32,642 nucleotides of DNA, taken from NCBI GenBank assembly GCA_020848815.1, contig JADLHL010000104.1, positions 1 through 32,642 on the forward strand. Reading direction: 5' to 3'. The notes below the pieces were generated by a model. That model was not told where the DNA came from. It searched no databases and worked only from the letters and a program-made list of their open reading frames with translations. The translations under genes and the position numbers were made by a program. The DNA comes from Chitinophagaceae bacterium (lineage in GTDB: Bacteria > Bacteroidota > Bacteroidia > Chitinophagales > Chitinophagaceae). Below, piece by piece: positions 1 to 7,700 of this stretch (the stretch's first letter is position 1; each line of letters opens with the position of its first letter).

Positions 1-825
1 ATGCCCGTGCACATGTGCGGCAGCATGGCCCACATGAGTGAGCTCAAAGCCATTTGCAAGGCCAACAACCTGCTGCTGCTGGAAGACGCCTGCCAAAGCA
101 TTGGCGGCACTTACAAGGGTCAAAAACTAGGTACCATTGGCCATGCCGGCACTTTTAGTTTCGACTATGTAAAAACAATTACCTGTGGCGAAGGCGGTGT
201 GGTAATGACAAACGATGAAGACATTTATGAAAAATGCGATGGCTATACCGACCATGGCCACGATCATAAAGGTGTAGACCGTGGTGCCGACCTGCATCCG
301 TTTATCGGTTACAACTTCCGCATCAGCGAACTCAATGCTGCCGTGGGTTTGGCACAAATTCGCAAGCTCGACCAAATCCTCGCCATTCAGCGCCACAACA
401 ACAAAATGTTGCGGAGCTACCTTGAACAAGTGCCCGGCATCAGCTTCCGCGTTATACCCGATCCTGAAGGCGACAATGCCTCATTCCTCAGTTGGTTTTT
501 GCCCACTGCCGAGCAAACACAAGCCGTGGTAGATGAATTGAAAGCACAGGGCATTTTGGCTGGCAATTTCTACTGGTTCAACAACAACTGGCACTACATC
601 CGCAAGTGGGATCACCTGAAGTTTGCAGCCACGCTTAACAACATGAACCCACTGCAAAAAGAAGCGCTGGATAAGTTGGCTGAAACAAGTTTCCCTGTGA
701 GTGATGGTATTATGAGCCGTTGCATCAGCACAGCTATCAGCTTGAGCTGGACAGAAGAACAACTGAAAGAAAAAGGCGAAAAAATGCTGGCTGCCATAAA
801 GAAAGCATTGGACAGCATTCAGTAA
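1..825 (+). CDS. DegT/DnrJ/EryC1 family PLP aminotransferase, 5'-truncated by the window
   Basis: C-terminal about 274 residues of a PLP-dependent sugar aminotransferase of the DegT/DnrJ/EryC1/StrS family, which transfers an amino group to a keto-sugar nucleotide or keto-sugar acid. The PLP aspartate region reads LLLLEDACQSIGG and the Schiff-base lysine lies in FDYVKTITCGEGG; DHGHDHKG and GYNFRISELNAAVGLAQ are also typical. The reading frame is open at base 1, and the first residues (MPVHMCG) match an internal strand of the family. The usual N-terminal 100 or so residues are missing, so the ATG at base 1 is very probably internal and the gene starts upstream. The GHDHKG and NFRISELNAAVG stretches recall 8-amino-3,8-dideoxy-octulosonate transaminase (KdnA)-like proteins, but I cannot settle the substrate. 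A strong terminator follows directly. The family is sure, the specificity is not. Confidence 0.9.
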   Translation: MPVHMCGSMAHMSELKAICKANNLLLLEDACQSIGGTYKGQKLGTIGHAGTFSFDYVKTITCGEGGVVMTNDEDIYEKCDGYTDHGHDHKGVDRGADLHPFIGYNFRISELNAAVGLAQIRKLDQILAIQRHNNKMLRSYLEQVPGISFRVIPDPEGDNASFLSWFLPTAEQTQAVVDELKAQGILAGNFYWFNNNWHYIRKWDHLKFAATLNNMNPLQKEALDKLAETSFPVSDGIMSRCISTAISLSWTEEQLKEKGEKMLAAIKKALDSIQ

Positions 826-840
826 CAAACAACAAATTCT

Positions 841-878
841 ATGAAAAAAGCCAACGAAAAGTCGTTGGCTTTTTTCAT
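841..878 (+). terminator. Rho-independent terminator after the aminotransferase
   Basis: A perfect 17-bp inverted repeat (841-857 with 862-878) around a 4-base loop. The GCCAACGA/TCGTTGGC core is flanked by A6 and T6, so the hairpin ends in a U-run on either strand. It lies 16 bases after the aminotransferase stop codon. Confidence 0.9.
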
Positions 879-990
879 GCGCCAAATTCGTTTGCAACAT
901 AGTTGCCAAAATTTTTTAATCCGTATTCACAGATGGAATACTGTTTGCCTCTAAATTGAATTCTTAACATTTCATTAAACATTCAACCAA

Positions 991-1962
991 ATGAAGAGAA
1001 TCATTCCTGCCTGGGCCTTCTTGTTGTTGGCACTTACTGCTTGTGAAAAGTCGATAAAGGAAGAAGTTGCAATAGACGACGACGTGGCAATGGCCACCGA
1101 ACGCCGTTGCGATGCCGACCTTGTACTAAGCCAACAATTGGCCGAAGACCCAAGCCTGAAAGATAAATTAGCCAATATCGAAAGCTTTACCAATGACTAT
1201 GTAGCCAAGAAAAAAAGCGGCTTGGTAAAGCAAGCCACAGTTACGATTCCTGTTGTGGTAAATGTGTTGTATCGTACGGCTGCTGAAAACGTAAGTGATG
1301 CGCAAATCCAATCACAGATTGATGTGCTCAACCGCGACTTCAACGCTACCAATACAGATTTCAATAGCTACATCCCTGCTGAATATGCTGGCCTGAAAGC
1401 TAATGTGGGCATCACTTTTACCCTGCAGGCTGTGGTACGCAAGGCAACCACCAAATCCAGCTGGCGCACCAACGATGACATGAAGAAAAGCTCCCGAGGC
1501 GGTATCAATCCTACCAGCCCCAGCAATACTCTCAATATTTGGGTATGTACTTTGTCGAACAGTATTTTGGGTTACGCTCAATTCCCCGGTGGCTCAGCTG
1601 CCACAGACGGTGTTGTTATCCTGAACAGAGCTTTTGGTACCACCGGCACTGCTGCGGCTCCATTCAACCTTGGCCGTACTGCTACGCATGAAGTAGGCCA
1701 CTGGGCAAACCTGCGCCACATTTGGGGCGATGCTACCTGTGGCAACGACCAGGTTACAGATACGCCTCCGCACAACACCGCCAACTACGGCTGCCCTGCA
1801 CAAGGCCACAAGAGCACTTGTACCGGTACGCCAAATGAAATGTGGATGAACTACATGGACTACACCGACGACCGTTGTATGTACATGTTTAGCACTGGCC
1901 AAAAAGACCGTATGCTGGCTGTATTTGCTGCTGGTGGTCCACGTGCCGGATTTTCTCTTTAA
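991..1962 (+). CDS. M43 (pappalysin/cytophagalysin-like) zinc metalloprotease lipoprotein
   Basis: A 323-residue secreted zinc protease. The N-terminus is a lipoprotein signal peptide: basic MKR, a hydrophobic run, and lipobox LTAC with the lipidated cysteine at position 18. The zinc site of the M43 family is intact: HEVGHWANLRH at 233-243 (HExxHxxxxxH, catalytic E234), followed by the Met-turn region MNYMDY at 286-291 and the family's TDDRCMYMFSTGQ segment. Several cysteines downstream of the zinc motif probably form disulfides. The acidic stretch after the lipidated cysteine (KEE, then DDD) resembles signals that send Bacteroidota lipoproteins to the cell surface; that part is inference. 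No T9SS sorting domain is present. The gene stands alone, with a terminator on each side. A loose promoter-like TACTGTTTG (939-947) lies upstream, but its spacing is off, so I do not call it. Confidence 0.9.
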   Translation: MKRIIPAWAFLLLALTACEKSIKEEVAIDDDVAMATERRCDADLVLSQQLAEDPSLKDKLANIESFTNDYVAKKKSGLVKQATVTIPVVVNVLYRTAAENVSDAQIQSQIDVLNRDFNATNTDFNSYIPAEYAGLKANVGITFTLQAVVRKATTKSSWRTNDDMKKSSRGGINPTSPSNTLNIWVCTLSNSILGYAQFPGGSAATDGVVILNRAFGTTGTAAAPFNLGRTATHEVGHWANLRHIWGDATCGNDQVTDTPPHNTANYGCPAQGHKSTCTGTPNEMWMNYMDYTDDRCMYMFSTGQKDRMLAVFAAGGPRAGFSL

Positions 1963-2000
1963 TTTTCATCAGAAGATTCTATACTAACAACGTGAACTGA

Positions 2001-2028
2001 AAAAGCCCTGCCAACTGGCGGGGCTTTT
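2001..2028. terminator. Bidirectional terminator between convergent genes
   Basis: A 12-bp stem (2001-2012 with 2017-2028, one G-U pair) around the loop AACT. AAAA precedes and TTTT follows the GC-rich part, so it can stop transcription of the protease gene rightward and of the kinase gene (stop codon at 2042) leftward. Confidence 0.85.
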
Positions 2029-2041
2029 CTTTTGCCACTGC

Positions 2042-3055
2042 TTACAACTGACGCAGTACCGTCAGCTGATTGATGGTACGATCCAGATTGTGCAACTCGT
2101 ACTTGGTTTGATAGTATGCATCGTTGTTGAGAAAATCGGCGAGGAAACGCATGGCCTGCATGTACAACAGCATTTTGCCACTGTAGGCCAAGGCTTCTTT
2201 TTCTTTAGCAGTCCACAGGGTATGAGTGGCATCCATGTACCCTTCGGTAAGGGCTTGCAAAAATGATTGCCGCACTTCGATGTCTGCAAAGCGAACATCA
2301 TTTTCTTCGTGGCTGGGCACCATGCTGCGTATCATATCGCCCAAATCGCTGAAGCATAAACCTGTTTGCGTGGTATCCAAATCAATGGGGCACAAAACAC
2401 TTTGCGTTTCGGTGCTGAATAAAATATTACTGGGCTTGGCATCGTGGTGCAAAATGCGCTGCGGAAAATACTGCGGATGCGCCGCCCAATACATGTATCG
2501 CTGCAGCAGTTCATTATAATTATCCAGTTCAGTCAGGCATTTACCGGCCAGCTTCAACCGCTCAGTAGTAGCACCGGCTTTTGCCTGCAGCAATTGCTCA
2601 GCCCTAAGTGCCACATCATGAAACCGGGGCAAAATAGTGTGCAATTTGGGGGAAGCAGCACTGAGTATACGGGTGTATTCACCAAAACATTTCGCAGTGG
2701 TGTAGGCCAGTTCTTCGGAGATGGTACCTGTTGGTGTGTAGCTATCTTGCATGTATGTAAAACAGCGCCACACTTCATATCCATGCACATGCATCAATTC
2801 ATTTTGTGCGGTGGGAATCAGCTCTGGTAAACGGTAGTTTCGTTTCAGTACAGCCCGCAGCTGTAAAAAGTTTTGCTGCACTTGCAATGGTTGCTGAAAA
2901 ATGCGGGTATTAATTTGTTGCACAATAAACACATCGCCACCAGTATCAGCCACTTTAAAAGTTTGATTGATGAGCCCCTGTGTAAGCGGCGTTATTGCTG
3001 CTGGGCGAATGCCGAATGCCGTACAAATCGTTTTTACTTCTTGCATCGAAAGCAT
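2042..3055 (-). CDS. N-acetylhexosamine 1-kinase-like phosphotransferase (APH fold)
   Basis: A 337-residue kinase of the aminoglycoside phosphotransferase/choline kinase fold. The catalytic loop is RILHHDAKPSNILF (HxDxxxxN, Brenner motif) and the metal-binding segment is IDLDTTQTG followed by FSDLGDMIR. Beyond the general fold, the order INQTFKV, FIVQQINTRIF, RFHD, IDLDT, DLGDMIR and a C-terminal MRFLADFLNNDAYYQTKY closely follows what I remember of Bifidobacterium NahK, which phosphorylates GlcNAc/GalNAc at C1. The NahK assignment is therefore preferred over a general APH label, but substrate choice cannot be read from sequence. It lies downstream of, and on the same strand as, a GH109 N-acetylgalactosaminidase, which suits a salvage role for released GalNAc. 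The start at 3055 gives MLSMQEV; a second ATG nine bases later is equally possible. Confidence 0.8.
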   Translation of the reverse strand: MLSMQEVKTICTAFGIRPAAITPLTQGLINQTFKVADTGGDVFIVQQINTRIFQQPLQVQQNFLQLRAVLKRNYRLPELIPTAQNELMHVHGYEVWRCFTYMQDSYTPTGTISEELAYTTAKCFGEYTRILSAASPKLHTILPRFHDVALRAEQLLQAKAGATTERLKLAGKCLTELDNYNELLQRYMYWAAHPQYFPQRILHHDAKPSNILFSTETQSVLCPIDLDTTQTGLCFSDLGDMIRSMVPSHEENDVRFADIEVRQSFLQALTEGYMDATHTLWTAKEKEALAYSGKMLLYMQAMRFLADFLNNDAYYQTKYELHNLDRTINQLTVLRQL

Positions 3056-3101
3056 GTTTAATCCGTCGCAACGGACAACTTGTGTTATTGCCTATTTAAA
3101 A

Positions 3102-3121
3102 CCCACGGTTGAAACCGTGGG
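3102..3121. repeat. REP-like perfect palindrome between kinase and GH109 genes
   Basis: CCCACGGTT (3102-3110), loop GA, AACCGTGGG (3113-3121): a perfect 9-bp hairpin with no U-run, flanked by CTATTTAAAA and CTATG. From memory, very similar CCCACGG...CCGTGGG palindromes recur in Bacteroidota genomes as REP-type elements. Only one copy is in this window, so it could also be a processing or stability hairpin in the GH109-kinase transcript. Confidence 0.55.
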
Positions 3122-3167
3122 CTATGTTATCATCATTTTTTGAAAATAAAAATCATGTGATGTACCA

Positions 3168-4520
3168 TCAATAGGTGTCGTCAATGGCAAACGTATTCTT
3201 TCTGTTTTTCCATTTGCCATTGGTAAAATCAGGAAAGTCAACTGTTTTGCCTTCGGCCACTGATATTTCTGACAGTGGTGTAATGGCACTCCAGGCAGCG
3301 GCATCGTATACATCCTGCGGCGTAACAGTCTGGCGTTTTACACTTTCGATAAACGCATGCACTACAAAAAAATCCATGCCACCATGGCCGGCACCTTGTG
3401 CATCATTGCCATACTTTTTCCAAAGCGGATGATCGTATTTATCCAACCATTCTTTGGCGGCTTCCCACTGGTGTGGCTTGCTGATGCCTTCAATGTGTAT
3501 GCTCTTGTTAATGTCCATCCACAAGCCCTTGGTGCCCTGCACCCTGAAGCCGAGTGAATACGGACGTGGCAGGTTGGTATCGTGTTGCAGCAAAATGGTT
3601 TCACCATTGGCGCAACCAATTTGTGTTGTCACTACATCACCCAGTTTAAACTGCACTTTGGCATTCGGATGATCGGCGCCGCCTTTCTTCACCACATAGT
3701 CGTGCAGGCCACGGGCCTTGCTGGCAAACGAGCTTAGCTTTGTGAAGCGGTTGCCCCGGTTGATATCAATCATCATTGCTACAGGTCCAATGCCGTGTGT
3801 AGGATACAAATCGCCATTGCGGTCTACGCTGTGTTGTGTTCGCCATTTGGCTTCGCTGTAGCCTTTTTGGCCAAACTCGGCACCGCTATCATAAGGCGTT
3901 TTGCCATCGTTGAATTTCACTCCACGCAGGTCGTGCTGGTAGCCGCCCTGCAGGTGAATGATTTCGCCAAACACACCCTGACGCACCATATTCATCACGG
4001 CCATTACATCGCGGCGGTAGCACACGTTTTCCAGTTGCATTACCTGTGCTTTGTGTTTTTCGCAGGCCTTCACCACATCCCAGTGGTCTTGCAGTGTAAT
4101 GCCCAGCATTACTTCGGTACCCACGTATTTGATGCCTCTTTCCAAAGCATCAATAATCATGGGCTTGTGCCACTCCCAAGGAGTAGAAATGATGATGGCA
4201 TCAATATCTTTTGCCTCCAGCAATTTGCGGTAGGCATGCAGATCGCCTTTATAAATTTTGGGCTCGGGCTTGCCACTGTCTTTCACCATTTTCAGGCTGG
4301 TGGCCAGCATACCTTCATCAATATCACAAATAGAAACAACATGCACATCGGAGCGGCGCAGGGCCAGGTCTAAATGGTTTTGACCGCGGAGGCCCACACC
4401 AATAAAACCGAGTCGCACCTTATCTATAGCAGGAGCTGCAAACAATGATTGAGGATGCAGCAAAATGCCTGCTGACAGCACAGCGGAAGATTGCAAAAAA
4501 TGACGACGGGAAGATGACAT
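3168..4520 (-). CDS. GH109 alpha-N-acetylgalactosaminidase (Gfo/Idh/MocA fold), Tat-exported
   Basis: A 450-residue NAD-dependent glycosidase-like protein. The chosen start (4520) puts a twin-arginine signal at the N-terminus: MSSSRRHFLQSSAVLSAG, ending near LFAAPA. The open frame runs up to 4574, but the extra 18 residues would bury that signal. The Rossmann motif is GFIGVGLRGQNH, followed by CDID. The segments NVCYRRDVMAV, KWRTQHSVDRNGDLYPTHGIGPVA and RGNRF are the characteristic stretches of GH109 enzymes, which cleave alpha-linked GalNAc by NAD+-assisted elimination; the tyrosine and histidine of YPTHG are in the expected active-site region. The C-terminal part has GHGGMDFFVVHAFI, also typical. 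Tat export fits a protein that folds with bound NAD before export. It probably acts in the periplasm or on the surface, on host or microbial glycans. It is probably co-transcribed with the NahK-like kinase downstream. Confidence 0.88.
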   Translation of the reverse strand: MSSSRRHFLQSSAVLSAGILLHPQSLFAAPAIDKVRLGFIGVGLRGQNHLDLALRRSDVHVVSICDIDEGMLATSLKMVKDSGKPEPKIYKGDLHAYRKLLEAKDIDAIIISTPWEWHKPMIIDALERGIKYVGTEVMLGITLQDHWDVVKACEKHKAQVMQLENVCYRRDVMAVMNMVRQGVFGEIIHLQGGYQHDLRGVKFNDGKTPYDSGAEFGQKGYSEAKWRTQHSVDRNGDLYPTHGIGPVAMMIDINRGNRFTKLSSFASKARGLHDYVVKKGGADHPNAKVQFKLGDVVTTQIGCANGETILLQHDTNLPRPYSLGFRVQGTKGLWMDINKSIHIEGISKPHQWEAAKEWLDKYDHPLWKKYGNDAQGAGHGGMDFFVVHAFIESVKRQTVTPQDVYDAAAWSAITPLSEISVAEGKTVDFPDFTNGKWKNRKNTFAIDDTY

Positions 4521-4734
4521 AGCCAATTGTTTTATGCAGCAATGTAAGGCCAAATTAAATCCGTCATTTTTCAAAGAATTTCAAAATGAAGTGCCACAGC
4601 TATGCCAACTGAATAAGATTCGGCCGGTGATTCACCCTACATTTTGTACATCCATTGGCATGATTTTCCGTATTCTGGAAAACTAAGACCTGCTTATTAT
4701 TTTTAATACGCTGAAAATCAATGATGTAAGTATT

Positions 4735-4750
4735 TGGCACAATTGCGGCA
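4735..4750 (+). promoter_or_regulatory. Candidate sigma-54 promoter for the large T9SS surface protein
   Basis: The -24 element TGGCAC (4735-4740) is perfect. After 5 bases comes CGGCA (4746-4750) in place of TTGCA, so the invariant GG-N10-GC spacing holds but the -12 box has two mismatches. Transcription would start near 4761, about 15 bases before the ATG at 4776. A sigma-54 activator is encoded elsewhere in the window, but one imperfect match is weak evidence. Confidence 0.3.
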
Positions 4751-4775
4751 TTGCTTGAGCAAACTCTTTTCGCTT

Positions 4776-7700
4776 ATGCGTCGAATTGTATTACTCGTTT
4801 GCAGTGTTGTATTAGCCCAATGGGCATTGGCCACAGGTGAACCCTCCACTTATTTTCAAATTTTTGTACCACCAAACAATGATGCCGTTCGCAGAGATGC
4901 TGCGTTGATAATTACGGCCATTTACGATAGTACTTCGTTTGACATCATAGACGACGGTGCAGATGGCGATACCGATGACAGCAAAAAAGGTATGCTCATG
5001 GCAGGCCAAAGCTATGTGCTGTACATCCGCGACAATGGCATAAACGATGATGCCCGTTATGCTTCGGGTGGTGTATTAAAATGGGATGGCGATTACTTCA
5101 TTGTAAAATCAGATAAACTGCTGTTTGCATCGCAAAGTACCAACAGCGACTGGCAACACGATTGGGTACCAAGCACCGACAAAAAATCTATAGGCCAAAA
5201 ATTCATTATTTACTCACCGGTATTTAGCAGCAGCAAACGGGATGTAAACGTAATGGCCTATGAGAACAATACCACCGTTACATTTCAAAAGATTTCATTT
5301 CAACCCAAAACAAATACCGGATATACCGATGTAAAAATGGAAGAACCCACGACCATTTTTACCCGAAAAATAAATATTGGCGAAGACCTTATTTACAAAA
5401 ATACCGATGGCCGCGATGTAATGGCTGCCGGTGAAACTTACCTTTTACTAAGTGATAAACCAGTAACTGTACAGTACGGTGCACTGTTTGGCAACGAAAG
5501 AGATGGCGGCGGATATGTACCTTCTTCTAACGGCAGCAGCAGTGGCGATCTGTTGTACTTCACAGTACCATATCAGGCAGCAGGTGAGCAGGAAATACGC
5601 ATTGCGAGTTGGGATGATAAAAACGACATTAAACTGGAACGATACAGCAATGGCCAATGGATAGAATTGCGCAACTACAGCTTGAATAAAATGCAGGCCG
5701 CAGATTGGGTTGGCCGCAATTTTAGCAATGCCACTTTCAACACTGTATTTAGAATAACATGTACACCCGGCAAACGAGTAAGTGTGTTTGAAGGCAATTG
5801 GTTTGAAACAGGCTCACCCGGTACCAGCGATATGGGCACCATGGTAAGTGCCGAAAATGGAACCACATCAGGCACTCGTTTCCTCACCTATATGGCCCCT
5901 CCGGGAAATGAAGCCAATGTGATTAATCCTTTTACCGGAAAAGCCTTTGGACAACGACTTACACACTTGTACATCTTTGCCAAAGAAGGTGCCACAGTAA
6001 CAGTAAAAGATGCTTATAGTAACGGAGCTGAATTGAAGCGCAGCTTTACCATTGGTGCAGAAAGGTATTACGACTTTTACCTGACAGAAACGGAATGGAA
6101 AAATATTTACAATGGTACAGCAACCAACGTGGGCCCGGAAAGACCGTACCTGTTGGTGGAAACGGATAAACCAGTGGCGGTAATGAACACCAATTTTAAT
6201 GACAACTGGATGTTGTATACAGGTAGTTCATTAACACAGGCTTTCACACAAAACAGCGAAGTATCGCAAAGCACTGCTATACCAGCAGATACAGTAACAG
6301 TAACTAGCACCATTAATACTGGCAGTGGAGTAGATAAACCAACTATTGAAGTAATTGTACAAGATGGTTTGAAAGTAGTGGAGTCTACCATAACCAATCC
6401 GGATAGTACCATACACAAAGGCACTATAACTGAAGAAGCTACAAAAACTGTGGTAAGCTTTAATGAAGTGGGTACACTCAAAGCAGATGAACAATATACA
6501 GTGACCACAAAAGTAACCGCAGAAGTAGGAGCCAATACAGGCCAGGTATTGAGTGGCCCAACCAATAGTACAGTGGAAACAATTGTAACGGGCAATGTAA
6601 ACGGCCAGATACAACAGTCTTCTACTACGGCTGTGGTAAATGTGAATCCATCCAACACAAGCAAACTCATTTTTAGCAAGTATGCCGACAATCTGATCAA
6701 CAAAGACAGTACCGACTCCTGGACAGCCAGTTGGGGCGATTTGAACAACGATGGATGGGATGATTTATTTGTAACCGATCGCAGATTGAATAAGCCCAAC
6801 ATTGCTTACCTCAACAACAAGCAGGGTGGATTTACAAAAATGACAAACAGTCAATTAGTAACAGACACAGGTGTAACTGTAAGTAATAGCCTCATAGATA
6901 TCGACAACGATGGCGATATTGATGTGCTGGCTGTAAACAATACCCGCCACAGCAATTATTTTTATACAAACGTAGATGGCGTATTCATTCGAAATAAAGC
7001 CGTGAGCTTTGCAGAAACCATTTCTTACTATCATGGTGCGGCCTTTGCCGACTATGATAATGATGGCAACAACGATTTGTTTCTGTGCAACTTCTTTCCC
7101 ACCAAATACAACGAACTGCACCGCAACTTTGGTAGCAATACCTTCAAAAAAGAAATAGCAGACGTTATACCTACAGAAGCCAACCAAAGTGTGGGACCAA
7201 CCTGGGCCGATTATGATAATGATGGTTTTCAAGACCTGTTTGTACCCAATGGTGCAGGCAATAAAAACTCCCTGTTTCACAATGAAGGCAACGGCACATT
7301 TACCAAAGTACAAAACGCAATAACGGCTGAAGGCGGACAAAGCGTAGGTAGTGCGTGGGGCGACTACGACAATGATGGCGACCTCGATTTGATAGTGACC
7401 AACTCTAACAAAACAGGCAACTTTTTGTACAGAAACGAAGGTGCAGGTGTGTTTACCAAAATTACCAATAGCCCTGTAGCTACAGACAAAGGCGCATCGC
7501 ATGGTTGCAGCTGGGCCGATATAGATAACGATGGTGATTTGGATTTGTACATCAGCAACGATAAGTCATACAAATTTTTATACATCAATGATGGCAAGGG
7601 TGGCTTTACAAGAAAAAATGACGAATTAGTAAGCTACGATTTTGGCAACTCATTTGGCCACGTGTGGGCAGACTACGATCATGATGGTGACCTCGATATG

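Noticed and set aside
3795-4373. A 192-residue plus-strand frame opposite the GH109 gene.
   Set aside because: The minus-strand frame has GH109 motifs throughout; the plus-strand product is His/Phe-rich with no recognisable domain.
4734-4775. A TTG start at 4734 for the large surface protein.
   Set aside because: It would put 14 extra residues before a clear signal peptide and overlaps the candidate promoter; ATG 4776 is better.
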